Below are positions 26,296 to 34,787 of a DNA stretch of 64,000 bases, piece by piece. Position 1 is the first letter of the stretch. Each line of letters opens with the position of its first letter. Source of the stretch: Desulfobacterium sp. (GTDB lineage Bacteria > Desulfobacterota > Desulfobacteria > Desulfobacterales > Desulfobacteraceae). A program made the translations under genes and the position numbers. Where the stretch lies: contig JAQYWC010000033.1 of the NCBI GenBank assembly GCA_030145245.1, forward strand, positions 124,001 through 188,000. The letters run 5' to 3'. The notes beneath the pieces were generated by a model. The model was not told the DNA's origin. It saw only the letters and a list, made by a program, of their open reading frames with translations, and searched no databases.

Positions 26296-26666
26296 TTTAG
26301 AATCTTCTCTAATTTTTCCGATATGGCCTCAGCCGTAAACGGCTTGACAACATAGTTTGACACACCAGCCTGAACAGCCTCGATCACGTTCTGTTTCTGG
26401 GCTTCAGCCGTAACCATCAGAAACGGTGTCCGTTTAAACTTGTCGCTTGCCCTGACCGATTTCAACAGCTCCAACCCGGTCATTTTTGGCATGTTCCAGT
26501 CAGAAATAATAAGATCAACACTTTCTCTTTCCAACACTTCAAGTGCCGTGGTGCCGTCATCCGCCTCCAGAAGATTCTTAAAACCGATCTGCTTTAAAAT
26601 ATTCTTCAATATCCTGCGCATGGTTGCAAAGTCGTCCACAATCAGAACCTTTATGGATGTATCCAT
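26292..26666 (-). CDS. cheY: CheY-type chemotaxis response regulator
   Basis: This 124-aa single-domain receiver has all the canonical residues: acidic pair in VDDFATMRR, phospho-acceptor Asp in DLIISDWNMPKMTG (near residue 56), Thr in MVTAEAQK and Lys in VVKPFT. The NMPKMTG context is that of motor-binding CheY proteins. FliM with the CheY-binding N-terminus is in the same island, so it probably controls motor switching. The gene overlaps the downstream activator gene. Confidence 0.92.
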   Translation of the reverse strand: MDTSIKVLIVDDFATMRRILKNILKQIGFKNLLEADDGTTALEVLERESVDLIISDWNMPKMTGLELLKSVRASDKFKRTPFLMVTAEAQKQNVIEAVQAGVSNYVVKPFTAEAISEKLEKILK

Positions 26667-26703
26667 TGCCTAAAATCTCCTCCTTTATAATTACAGCGTT
26701 CCA

Positions 26704-27165
26704 CTATCGTTCAAAGCAGACCTCAATGGTAAAGCTACCCTCCCCTACAAAAAAAGGAATGGCAATCCTGGGACCATCAGTATAATGGGAAATGCTGTGA
26801 TTTTTACCCGTAACAACGCTAGGAATTGCAGCCTTGAAGACCTTTCCCAGCTCTTCAAGCTCTTTTCTTGCCTGACCTGAAATCATGTTGGTCAACTCCC
26901 CAACGGCATCGGCAATTTCGTTGTTGAGTTCCTCCATCTTCTCTCCAAACATGCTTGAAACAATGTTCAGGATACACTCTTCCTGGAACGTCACGGAAAT
27001 GGTACCGTTGGCAACGCCGGTAAGCCCGATGATTCCGGTCACATCCCCTCTTGCCACATTATCCTTCTTCAGGTAAGGATCACCCGCTTTAACCTCGACA
27101 AAGGCCATGGTCTCCAAGACATTACTTGTAGCATTGATAAAAGGATTTATCAGTTTGACATCCAT
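26704..27165 (-). CDS. cheX: CheX-like chemotaxis phosphatase
   Basis: This 153-aa protein belongs to the CheC/CheX/FliY phosphatase superfamily, which removes phosphate from CheY-P. The catalytic E-x-x-N motif is present once, in AVGELTNMISGQAR (about residues 90-103), as in CheX. The start MDVKLINPFINAT at 27165 was preferred over ATG 27186 because GGAAGG lies about 7 bp before it and family members start like this. It sits 37 bp upstream of cheY, supporting CheY-P as substrate. Confidence 0.88.
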   Translation of the reverse strand: MDVKLINPFINATSNVLETMAFVEVKAGDPYLKKDNVARGDVTGIIGLTGVANGTISVTFQEECILNIVSSMFGEKMEELNNEIADAVGELTNMISGQARKELEELGKVFKAAIPSVVTGKNHSISHYTDGPRIAIPFFVGEGSFTIEVCFER

Positions 27166-27228
27166 ATCATGCCTTCCCACGTCCAAATGTTATAGCTCCG
27201 CAAACCAAGTTCGATCCCCGTTCCTACG

Positions 27229-27561
27229 TTAACTATTGTAAAGTACAATATTCTTCAGATGGGTATAGCTGTCCACGTCCATGGCCTCAAAGGAGAGTCC
27301 AAGTCCCGTTTCAACCACCCTTGCCACCCTTGCCTCCATGGCAAGCTCAATATCCCCAACTCCTCCGGAGAGAAAAATCTTCACATTGCACCCAGAGCCG
27401 ATCTCGATTTTCTTATCGGTATTGACAAAGACACCCTTAAGGCTCAAATCCTTTGAACTTCCCTTTGCCTCAATTTTTGTATCGCTGGTCATCAACACAA
27501 TCCTGGTTGAGAACTCAACCCTGGTATACCTGCGCCTCTCCTGATTGTCGGTGGTCTCCAT
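27229..27561 (-). CDS. PilZ-domain protein (c-di-GMP binding)
   Basis: This 110-aa protein is a single PilZ domain with both c-di-GMP-binding elements: the Arg-rich ERRRYTRVEF near residues 8-17 and DLSLKG (D/N-x-S-x-x-G) near 38-43. In flagellated bacteria such proteins link c-di-GMP to motility or to exopolysaccharide. It lies next to a HD-GYP gene, a c-di-GMP phosphodiesterase family, so signal removal and sensing are encoded together. Confidence 0.88.
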   Translation of the reverse strand: METTDNQERRRYTRVEFSTRIVLMTSDTKIEAKGSSKDLSLKGVFVNTDKKIEIGSGCNVKIFLSGGVGDIELAMEARVARVVETGLGLSFEAMDVDSYTHLKNIVLYNS

Positions 27562-27664
27562 GGCACCCCTACTCCATATTAGTTATTAAACAAGTAAACA
27601 CCATGTCGAACACAGGCTACCACACTTTATAGCCCTTCACAAGCCATTAAAGCCCCTTTGGCGC

Positions 27665-29161
27665 CTATACCCGGTCGGCGATTTTCAGGAAAGCTTCCAC
27701 CACCTCGGGATCGAACTGGGTGCCTTTCCCCTGTTCAATGATAACCAGCACTTTCTGCTTTTCCATCCGCTTTCGATAGGCACGGTCCGAGGCCATGGCG
27801 TCAAAGACATCAGCCACGGAGAGAATCCTGGAAAGCTTGGGTATGGCATCGCCCTTCAGCCCGTCAGGATAGCCTGTACCGTCATAATACTCATGGTGGT
27901 GCCGGATGATCTCCTGTTCCCGATCCCACAAGCCCAACTTGCCCACGATGTCGGCACCGATGGCGGGGTGCTCCTTGATCTTCTCATACTCCTCACGGGT
28001 GAGCCTTCCCGGCTTCAGCAGAATGTCATCCCGGATGCCGATCTTACCGACATCGTGGAGATGTCCTGCAAAGTTGAGGATATCCAGCTCTTCCTCCTCG
28101 CACGCCATCTGCTTGCCGATCATGTGACCAATCTCTGCCACCCGGGTGGAGTGTTTTCGGGTATAGGGATCCCTGGCTTCAAGGGCTGCAACAAAGGCAT
28201 AGAGGGTTGAAAAGAGATTGTCATAGATATTCTCGTAAAGGGCGATATTCTCGATGGCAGATGCAGCCTTTTGACTGATAAAGTTCATGTAGTAAACATC
28301 TTTGTCGCCGAATCTTCGTGCCCCGCTTAAAACAGAGGCGGTGACCACCCCAAAGGTCTTCTCCCTGATCTTCAGGGGGACCACCATGAACGAACGGATA
28401 TTTTCGGAAATCCCGTTTTTTCCGTTGTTCTGGAACACAAGGCAGGGCTTGTCATCCTTAATCACCCCAAGAAAAAGCTCCCTTGTCCCATGGGACAACT
28501 CCTCCTCCCCATGGGTATTCAACCCGGAATGGGCAATAGAAACAAAGGAGTGGTCCGGCTCTGTATAGATGTAAAAGACCGCTTCATCGGCCTTGACCAC
28601 CTCCTGGCTCAACGCCACCACCGTGTTAAAGATCTCGTGACTGGAGTCTGAACTGGAGAAGTCCTCCATGATCCTGTTCAGCGTGTTGACCTCGTCGACC
28701 CTGGCAATGAGCTCGTTGTTCAGGTCCTTGAGACGCTCCTGACGTTCGACCTCCTCCCTCAGAATGAGGTTCTCGACAAAAAGCCCCCGTTCCCGAACAA
28801 TCCTGCGAAACGAGAGTTCCATCTGCTCAAGATTCACCGGTTTGACAAGGAAATCCACCACACCGTTTTTTAAAGTCCGGATGGTGTTATCCAGGGATGG
28901 GTAACCTGTCATGACAACCACGGGAAGAGTGTTATCAAAGGTCCTTATTTGCTCGGCAAGTTCCAGGCCGTCCATTTCAGGCATGTTGATATCGGTAAAG
29001 CAGCACCCGATCTTGACCCGTTTGATGAGATCGATTGCCTCGACCCCATTCCTTGCCGTATACACCCTATAACCCTTGCGTTCAAAGTACTCTTCGGAAA
29101 TCTCCAGTATTCCCTCTTCGTCGTCCACCACAAGGATTGTATTCTTACTGTTATCGGTCAT
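27665..29161 (-). CDS. Response regulator with GAF and HD-GYP domains (c-di-GMP phosphodiesterase)
   Basis: This 498-aa protein has a receiver (1-120; DDEE acidic cluster, phospho-acceptor in CFTDINMPEMDG, Lys in LVKPVN), a GAF-like domain (about 160-310) and a HD-GYP domain (about 320-495). The last has HLHDVGKIGIRDDILLKPGRL, HHHEYYDGTGYPDGL and DVFDAMASDRAYR, i.e. all metal and GYP residues. It is expected to hydrolyse c-di-GMP when its receiver is phosphorylated. It is the first gene of the flagellar island's minus-strand run. Confidence 0.93.
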   Translation of the reverse strand: MTDNSKNTILVVDDEEGILEISEEYFERKGYRVYTARNGVEAIDLIKRVKIGCCFTDINMPEMDGLELAEQIRTFDNTLPVVVMTGYPSLDNTIRTLKNGVVDFLVKPVNLEQMELSFRRIVRERGLFVENLILREEVERQERLKDLNNELIARVDEVNTLNRIMEDFSSSDSSHEIFNTVVALSQEVVKADEAVFYIYTEPDHSFVSIAHSGLNTHGEEELSHGTRELFLGVIKDDKPCLVFQNNGKNGISENIRSFMVVPLKIREKTFGVVTASVLSGARRFGDKDVYYMNFISQKAASAIENIALYENIYDNLFSTLYAFVAALEARDPYTRKHSTRVAEIGHMIGKQMACEEEELDILNFAGHLHDVGKIGIRDDILLKPGRLTREEYEKIKEHPAIGADIVGKLGLWDREQEIIRHHHEYYDGTGYPDGLKGDAIPKLSRILSVADVFDAMASDRAYRKRMEKQKVLVIIEQGKGTQFDPEVVEAFLKIADRV

Positions 29162-29290
29162 TCCGCATCATCCACAACCTTCAAGAATTGCTGTTTTGGT
29201 TCATGTGAGCCTCATACTAAACTATTTCCTTTTCCAATGCAAAATAAATTAACCGCCATGGGGCCTGCCCTGGCCCGGAAGCCCAGCCGC

Positions 29291-29338
29291 CAAGAATATA
29301 CTTTGCCATATTTAACTTTACACAGAATTATATTCTTG
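29291..29338. promoter_or_regulatory. Inverted repeat operator candidate upstream of the Lrp gene
   Basis: A perfect 10-bp inverted repeat, CAAGAATATA (29291-29300) and TATATTCTTG (29329-29338), has arms 38 bp apart centre to centre. The right arm overlaps the -35 box of the Lrp gene promoter. Such placement suits negative autoregulation by an Lrp/AsnC octamer, which commonly binds spaced AT-rich half-sites. Confidence 0.6.
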
Positions 29339-29364
29339 ACTTTGAACATTACGGCAAATATACT
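29336..29364 (+). promoter_or_regulatory. Sigma-70 promoter of the Lrp gene
   Basis: TTGACT (29336-29341) and TATACT (29359-29364) are separated by exactly 17 bp, one mismatch in each box from consensus. The Lrp ATG is 45 bp further on. Confidence 0.85.
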
Positions 29365-29408
29365 CTACCAAGCATTCGATCTAAACCATACAAACAGCAG
29401 AGGACACC

Positions 29409-29870
29409 ATGGATGCAACCGATTTCAAAATCGTGAAGATCCTGCAGAACAAGGCCCGGATCCCCAATGTCGAAGTGGCACGGCAGATCGGCATGGCCCC
29501 GTCGGCAGTTCTGGAACGGATTAAAAAACTCGAAGCCCAAGGCATCATCGACGGCTACGAGGTTCGCCTCAACCCCGAGCGTTTCAACCGCTCCATGATC
29601 GCCTTTGTGGAGATCCGTGTCCGGGATGCTTCCGACATCCGGAAAACCGGCAGAGAGCTGGCAGAACTTACGGCAGTACAGGAGGTTCATTTTCTAGCCG
29701 GCAATGACTCCCTGCTGGTCAAGCTCAGGGTTTCGGACACCAATGAACTTGAGACCCTTTTAATGACAGAGATCTCAGCCATCCCGTCAATCCTTTCCAC
29801 AAAAACCGAAATCGCCCTGGCCACATTCAAAGAGACCGCCAGGATTCCTTTAACCGACACCGAAGAATGA
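29409..29870 (+). CDS. Lrp/AsnC-family transcriptional regulator
   Basis: This 153-aa protein has the N-terminal helix-turn-helix (DFKIVKILQNKARIPNVEVARQIGM...VLERIKKLEAQGIIDGY pattern, residues 4-52) and the C-terminal RAM ligand-binding/oligomerisation domain (about 60-145). Family members respond to amino acids. lysA lies 68 bp downstream on the same strand, so lysine or a related amino acid is a reasonable candidate effector, but this is inference from position only. It has its own strong promoter and a likely operator. Confidence 0.92.
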   Translation: MDATDFKIVKILQNKARIPNVEVARQIGMAPSAVLERIKKLEAQGIIDGYEVRLNPERFNRSMIAFVEIRVRDASDIRKTGRELAELTAVQEVHFLAGNDSLLVKLRVSDTNELETLLMTEISAIPSILSTKTEIALATFKETARIPLTDTEE

Positions 29871-29874
29871 TCAT

Positions 29875-29922
29875 GGGGACAGATTTCAAATCTGTCCCCT
29901 TAAGAACCACAAATCTGTCCCC
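29875..29922. repeat. REP-like palindrome (GGGGACAGATTT family) between Lrp gene and lysA
   Basis: A palindrome GGGGACAGATTT-C-AAATCTGTCCCC (29875-29899) starts 5 bp after the Lrp stop and is followed by an extra half-unit AAATCTGTCCCC (29911-29922). The lysA Shine-Dalgarno AGGAG (29925-29929) lies directly behind the half-unit. The unit is shared with 13423-13518 and 48987-49071. Confidence 0.9.
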
Positions 29923-29938
29923 TTAGGAGAACCAGACC

Positions 29939-31207
29939 ATGCCCATGTCAGCAAGTTTCAAACAACGACTCGAGCCTGTATTAGAACAGGCCTGCGCCCA
30001 TTTTGGCACCCCGTTTCACATCTACGACGAGGCGGGCATCAAAGAAACGGGAAGACAGCTCAACCAGGCTTTTGCCAAGGCTGAGGGTTTCCGGGAATAC
30101 TATGCGGTCAAGGCCCTGCCCAACCCGTCGATCATGAAAATCATGCAGGACCTTGGATTCGGGTTTGACTGCAGCTCATCACCAGAGGTGCTCCTTGCAA
30201 GGAGCATCAACAGCCATGGTGAAGAGATCATGTTCACCTCCAACAACACAAGCCAGAAGGAGTTTGAGACGGCCGCCATGGACGGCGGGGTGATCCTAAA
30301 CCTGGATGACGCCTCCCTGATTTCAAAGGTGCCGACCATGCCGGAACTGATCTGCTTCAGGTACAATCCGGGTCCCAGGCGCAGGGGCAACAAGATCATC
30401 GGCAACCCTGTGGAGTCGAAATATGGAGTGAGCCACGACCAGATCGTTGACGCCTACCGGGCAGCCATGGACCGGGGGGCAAAGCGGTTCGGCCTGCACA
30501 CCATGCTTGCCTCAAACGAGCTCAACTACGAGTACATGGTCGAGACCACCCGGATGATCCTCGACATGGTCAAAATTATCAGTGACTCCCTTGGGATACG
30601 GTTCGAGTTCATCAACATCGGCGGCGGCCTGGGCATCCCATACCGACCCGAAGACAAGTCCATGGACATCGATGCCATGGCCAGGGAAACGGTGGACCTC
30701 CTGGATGCGTTCAAACAATCCCACGGATGGGTTCCGAAACTCTACATGGAAAGCGGCCGGTATGTGACGGGCCCCCATGGCGCCCTTGTCACCAAGGTGA
30801 TTAACCACAAGGATATCTACCGGAAATACGTTGGCGTGGATGCCTCCATGTCGGCCCTAATGCGCCCCGGCATGTACGATGCCTACCACCACATCCATGT
30901 TTTAGGAAAAGAGGATTCTTCGGACAGGGAGACAGTTGACGTGGTTGGCTCATTGTGCGAGAACATAGATAAATTCGCCGTACAGAGAAACATTCCCAGA
31001 ACAGAAGAGGGGGACATTCTGATCATCCACGACACCGGGGCCCACGGCCATGCCATGGGGTTCAACTACAACGCCAACCTGCGTCCCAAGGAGCTTTTGT
31101 TGAAGGAGGACGGTACGGTGGAGCTGATCCGCCGGGAGGAGAGGATAGAAGATTACTTTGCCACACTGAAATTCGACCCCGACCTGCTCGATTGTTCCCA
31201 GGGGTAA
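29939..31207 (+). CDS. lysA: Diaminopimelate decarboxylase (lysine biosynthesis)
   Basis: LysA (422 aa) is a fold-type III PLP enzyme that decarboxylates meso-diaminopimelate to lysine. The PLP lysine is in YYAVKALPNPSI near residue 57, and the phosphate-binding glycines are in INIGGGLGIPY near 228. ESGRYVTGPHG, GSLCENIDKFA and HDTGAHGHAMGFNYN are in the expected order. ATG 29939 has AGGAG 9 bp upstream; ATG 29945 is a second possibility. The HDTGAHGHAM wording differs from the common CDAGAY-type motif, so a related D-amino-acid or carboxy-polyamine decarboxylase is not wholly excluded. Confidence 0.85.
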   Translation: MPMSASFKQRLEPVLEQACAHFGTPFHIYDEAGIKETGRQLNQAFAKAEGFREYYAVKALPNPSIMKIMQDLGFGFDCSSSPEVLLARSINSHGEEIMFTSNNTSQKEFETAAMDGGVILNLDDASLISKVPTMPELICFRYNPGPRRRGNKIIGNPVESKYGVSHDQIVDAYRAAMDRGAKRFGLHTMLASNELNYEYMVETTRMILDMVKIISDSLGIRFEFINIGGGLGIPYRPEDKSMDIDAMARETVDLLDAFKQSHGWVPKLYMESGRYVTGPHGALVTKVINHKDIYRKYVGVDASMSALMRPGMYDAYHHIHVLGKEDSSDRETVDVVGSLCENIDKFAVQRNIPRTEEGDILIIHDTGAHGHAMGFNYNANLRPKELLLKEDGTVELIRREERIEDYFATLKFDPDLLDCSQG

Positions 31208-31208
31208 C

Positions 31209-31277
31209 CCCCTTGAAATGGCTGGCACCCGTTTCCCCGGGGAAATCCCCCAGAAATGGCTGCCAGCTGTTCCCCGG
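31209..31277. repeat. Direct repeat with nested palindromes between lysA and nadE
   Basis: Two related ~31-bp units (31209-31240 and 31247-31277) share GAAATGGCTG, a CC(C)/CAG-type spacer and TTCCCCGG. Between them is the perfect palindrome TTTCCCCGGGGAAA (31232-31245), itself enclosed by GCTGGCA (31221-31227) and TGCCAGC (31261-31267). The structure starts 2 bp past the lysA stop and could terminate lysA transcription or be a REP-like element of another family. Confidence 0.7.
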
Positions 31278-31360
31278 AATTATCCTTAACCTTTAGGCTG
31301 GAGTGTGGTAAACACATAGCCCTTTGACAGAACTACCGCAAGAGGGAGAAAGGAATTTCC

Positions 31361-32995
31361 ATGAAGATAGCCATAGCCCAGACAAATCCAGTGATAGGGG
31401 ATTTTGATTTCAACAAAAAAAAGATGCTCGAGCTTGTCAACCAGGCCGCGACCCAGAGATGCGACCTGGTGGTCTTCCCGGAACTTGCCATCTCCGGCTA
31501 CCCGCCCGGAGACCTGCTTGAAAAAGATGATTTCATCGACCGTCAGCTCGCCTGCCTGGATGAATTTATCGCAGCTGCCGGCAACATTGGCATCCTCTGC
31601 GGAGCGGTCCAGCGCAAGATCGAAAACGGGGAGAGACTCCTTTTCAACTCGGCCATGCTCTTTGAGAACCGGAAACCCATTTCCAGGACAGACAAGCAGC
31701 TCCTGCCCACCTACGATATCTTTGATGAATCAAGGTATTTCACCCCCGGCTCGGCAAGCACCCTTGTGGCGTACAGGGGACTCAAGCTTGGCATCACCAT
31801 CTGCGAAGACATCTGGAACGATGAAAAGCGCTTCAGCCAGAAACATTACGACCGGAATCCCGTGGCCGACCTTGCACACCTGGGAGCGGATCTTCTCATC
31901 AACCTGGCAGCCTCCCCCTTCCACGGCGGCAAACAGGATCTCAGGAACACCATGCTCACAACCATGGCAGCAAAGTACAACCTTCCCATGGTCTTTGCCA
32001 ACCAAGTGGGAGGAAACGATACCACCATCTTTGACGGGCTCAGCTGCGCCGTAACAGCCAAGGGTGAGTTTGCGGCACTGGCCTCTGATTTTTCCGAAGA
32101 TCTGATCTGCTTTGACACAGACACCGGCATTGGCGACCAGCACCCTGTCTCCACATCGGAGAATGAGGCCATCCTCAAGGCCCTGGTCACCGGCACCCGG
32201 GACTATGTAACCAAATGCGGTTTCAAGAAAGTTCTGATCGGATCCAGCGGCGGCATCGATTCGGCCCTGACCGCCGCCATTGCGGTCAAGGCCCTTGGCA
32301 GCAAGAACGTCAAGACCATATTCATGCCCTCCATCTACACCTCACAACAGAACTTCATTGACACGAAACAACTGGCCGACAACCTGGGGACATCCTGGCA
32401 ATCCATTCCCATTGCCCCCATGTACGATGCGTTCCTGACCCTGTCAGAGACCTTTGATCCCACCAATCCCGGCATTGCAGAACAAAACATCCAGGCACGG
32501 ATCAGGGGCACCATCCTCATGGCCTTTTCCAACAAGGAGGGATGCATGCTGCTGTCAACGGGCAACAAGTCCGAGATGGCTGTTGGCTACTCCACCCTCT
32601 ACGGAGACATGTGCGGCGGCCTTGCCGTCATCGGAGACCTGCCCAAGAAAAAAGTATATGATCTCTCAAGGCTGATCAACAGCGACAGGGAGCTCATCCC
32701 GGTCTCCATCATCGACAAGGCCCCCAGTGCTGAGCTTGCCCCGGGCCAGACCGACCAGGACGACCTTCCCTCCTATGACTTCATCGATGCCGTGGTCAAG
32801 GCCCATGTGGAAGAGCACAAAAGCATTGATGAGATGGTGGCCCAGGGCCTTGACAGGGATGCTGTGGTGGATATCGTTTCAAGGATCAACCGCAACGAAT
32901 ACAAGCGGTACCAGGCGCCTCCCATCCTCAGGGTCACCAGCAAAGCCTTTGGCGCGGGAAGAAGGCACCCCATGGCACAGCGTTACAAACCTTAA
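31361..32995 (+). CDS. nadE: Glutamine-dependent NAD+ synthetase
   Basis: NadE (544 aa) makes NAD+ from deamido-NAD+ using ammonia released from glutamine. The N-terminal nitrilase-type glutaminase (about 1-250) has the Glu in FPELAISGY, the Lys in the DKQLLPTYDIFDE segment and the Cys in ITICEDIWND. The C-terminal synthetase (about 265-540) has the pyrophosphatase loop GSSGGIDSAL and STGNKSEMAVGYSTLYGDMCGG. Length is usual for the two-domain form. ATG 31361 is preceded by AGGAA about 11 bp upstream (GGGAGAAAGGAA). Its stop overlaps that of the convergent crotonase gene. Confidence 0.96.
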   Translation: MKIAIAQTNPVIGDFDFNKKKMLELVNQAATQRCDLVVFPELAISGYPPGDLLEKDDFIDRQLACLDEFIAAAGNIGILCGAVQRKIENGERLLFNSAMLFENRKPISRTDKQLLPTYDIFDESRYFTPGSASTLVAYRGLKLGITICEDIWNDEKRFSQKHYDRNPVADLAHLGADLLINLAASPFHGGKQDLRNTMLTTMAAKYNLPMVFANQVGGNDTTIFDGLSCAVTAKGEFAALASDFSEDLICFDTDTGIGDQHPVSTSENEAILKALVTGTRDYVTKCGFKKVLIGSSGGIDSALTAAIAVKALGSKNVKTIFMPSIYTSQQNFIDTKQLADNLGTSWQSIPIAPMYDAFLTLSETFDPTNPGIAEQNIQARIRGTILMAFSNKEGCMLLSTGNKSEMAVGYSTLYGDMCGGLAVIGDLPKKKVYDLSRLINSDRELIPVSIIDKAPSAELAPGQTDQDDLPSYDFIDAVVKAHVEEHKSIDEMVAQGLDRDAVVDIVSRINRNEYKRYQAPPILRVTSKAFGAGRRHPMAQRYKP

Positions 32996-33714
32996 TCCTG
33001 AACAAAAAGATCCAAGGCCTCTATGAACCTTGGATCTTCGGCCTCCATGGTTTCCAGGATCGCCTTGTGCATGCGGCGCTTATGCTCGCCCAAGATGCCC
33101 CGCTTCTTCTGAAAGCTTTTGGCAAACCCCATGGCATGGTCCATCAACTCCGCCTGATCCTGGCTTGCCTGTTCAATGATATGGTTCTCCATGAGTTCCT
33201 GTGCCCCGACCCGCCGGCCGGACAGCTTCATCTCATTGAACTTGTATTCGGGAATGGCCTTTCTGACAAAGGCAATCATGCCCGGAAGAAAGGGAATTCC
33301 AAGGTCGACCTCGGGAAAGCAGAAAAACCCCCGGTCGGCCTTCATGAACCTGAAATCGCATGCACAGGAAAGGATGGCACCGTTACCAAAGGCGTGGCCG
33401 TTGATGGCCGCAATCACGGGAACCGGCATGGTAAGGAGCCGTTTAAAGACAGTGTTCATCCCGAACATGAATTGCTTGATACTGTCAAAATCCTTGTCGT
33501 TAAAACACTGGCCCAGCCACTCCACATCAATGCCCTGGGAGAAGTTTTTCTCGTCCGAGGAGGTGAGGACAATGGAGAAGATCCCTGTATCCTCCAGAAT
33601 CTCGTCAAAGACCTTATTCATGGTATCTGCAAACACAAGATTCTGCTTGTTGGCCGTGTTGTTCATTCTGATAACCGCAACCGTTTCGCTCTTTTCCCAC
33701 TCAATAACCGCCAT
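32992..33714 (-). CDS. Enoyl-CoA hydratase/isomerase family protein (isomerase-like active site)
   Basis: This 240-aa crotonase-fold protein has the oxyanion-hole segments KNFSQGIDVEWL and NGHAFGNGAILSCACDFRFM. The Glu aligned with Glu164 of enoyl-CoA hydratase is present in FPEVDLGIP, but the one aligned with Glu144 is replaced by Ile in NGAILS. A single Glu at the 164 position is the pattern of delta3-delta2-enoyl-CoA isomerases, so isomerase is more likely than hydratase. Start at ATG 33714 was chosen because AAGGAG lies about 7 bp upstream; the frame is open to 33768. Confidence 0.82.
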   Translation of the reverse strand: MAVIEWEKSETVAVIRMNNTANKQNLVFADTMNKVFDEILEDTGIFSIVLTSSDEKNFSQGIDVEWLGQCFNDKDFDSIKQFMFGMNTVFKRLLTMPVPVIAAINGHAFGNGAILSCACDFRFMKADRGFFCFPEVDLGIPFLPGMIAFVRKAIPEYKFNEMKLSGRRVGAQELMENHIIEQASQDQAELMDHAMGFAKSFQKKRGILGEHKRRMHKAILETMEAEDPRFIEALDLFVQD

Positions 33715-33770
33715 CCGATTCTCCTTTTGCACTCGTTTTATCCAGCTATTCTCTTGCCTGTACGACATGC

Positions 33771-33786
33771 GTCAGGCTTGCCTGAC
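33771..33786. promoter_or_regulatory. Perfect 16-bp palindrome upstream of the crotonase gene
   Basis: GTCAGGC-TT-GCCTGAC lies 57 bp upstream of the crotonase start in the 233-bp divergent region toward the MBL-fold gene (33715-33947). It has the size and symmetry of a dimeric repressor site (for example TetR/FadR type). No other clear element is seen in the gap. Confidence 0.5.
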
Positions 33787-33947
33787 TCTGTTCGCATAAG
33801 ATTTCTTACTAAAGAAAAATCAACTTATCAAGCATTAGAAACGAAAGATGCGCCCATCGCCAATATAAGGAAAGAGCATTTTTTTGTAGACTGATTTTCC
33901 CTGATGTGGTAGCGACATAGGGTATACGCCACTAAAAAAAAACAAGG

Positions 33948-34787
33948 ATGAGGATGTTTATCAAGTGCTGGGGCTCCAGGGGATCGATTCCCGTATCTGG
34001 AGAGCAATACCTGAAATACGGCGGGGACACCACCTGCATCCAGGTCGTCGCAAATAGCGGGGAGACTGTCATCATTGATGCGGGTACCGGAATCAGGCAA
34101 CTGGGAGCAACCCTTGACCCAGTGGATACCTGCTACCTGCTCCTGACCCATGCCCACTGGGACCATGTGGCGGGATTCCCTTTTTTCAAGCCCTTGTTCA
34201 ACAGTAACAAGGTCGTGGAGATACAGAACACGACATTCTCCAGCCAGCCGGTGAAAGAGATATTCAAAACCCTCATGTCCCCACCCCTGTTTCCCATCAC
34301 CCAGGAGGATCTCAAGGCAGATATCCGGTTCAGGGAAGACTTCACCGGAAGCTTCTCCATCGGAAGCTTAAAGATCGACTCCATCCCCCTGAGCCACCCC
34401 AACGGAGCGTTGGGCTTTCGCTTGACCGAAGGGAACAAGCGCTTTGTTTTTCTCACCGATAACGAACTGGGTCTTGACCATCCGGGGAGCGCGAGCTTTG
34501 ACGACTTTATCTCCTTTGCTAAGGATGCAGACCTCATGTTCCACGATGCCGAGTTCACCCCGGACGAGTATCCCCAGCGCATTGGGTGGGGCCACTCCAC
34601 CTACACCGAGGCCCTGGAACTTGCCATGAAGGCCGGGGTAAAACGACTTGGTTTATTCCACCTGAACCAGGACCGGACAGACAAGGAGATGGATCGCATC
34701 CAGGCCGACTGCCGATCCAGGCTCAGATCAAGCAACTCAGTTCTTGACTGTTTTGCTGTTGCCTGCAACATGGAGTTTACTCTTTAA
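33948..34787 (+). CDS. Metallo-beta-lactamase-fold hydrolase
   Basis: This 279-aa protein has the MBL-fold metal motif THAHWDH (HxHxDH, near residues 65-71), with later ligands in PLSHPNG, LTDNEL and a C-terminal LFHLNQDRTD. The start MRMFIKCWGSRGSIPVSG is that of the CpdA/RNase Z-like phosphodiesterase group within the family (cyclic nucleotide or related phosphodiester hydrolysis). The exact substrate cannot be inferred. Its end overlaps the convergent gene by 11 bp. Confidence 0.85.
   Translation: MRMFIKCWGSRGSIPVSGEQYLKYGGDTTCIQVVANSGETVIIDAGTGIRQLGATLDPVDTCYLLLTHAHWDHVAGFPFFKPLFNSNKVVEIQNTTFSSQPVKEIFKTLMSPPLFPITQEDLKADIRFREDFTGSFSIGSLKIDSIPLSHPNGALGFRLTEGNKRFVFLTDNELGLDHPGSASFDDFISFAKDADLMFHDAEFTPDEYPQRIGWGHSTYTEALELAMKAGVKRLGLFHLNQDRTDKEMDRIQADCRSRLRSSNSVLDCFAVACNMEFTL

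Larger units (their letters stand above)
29162..29408. other. Divergent intergenic region between HD-GYP gene and Lrp gene
   Basis: This 247-bp region divides the flagellar island from the metabolic genes. The right half holds the Lrp gene promoter and inverted repeat described separately. In the left half I see no clear sigma-54 or sigma-70 promoter for the HD-GYP gene. Confidence 0.5.

Noticed and set aside
33788-33815. A possible third copy of the shared intergenic element (TTCGCATAAGATTTCTTA)
   Set aside because: It matches only two short blocks with wrong spacing and lacks the right-hand block, so similarity may be chance.
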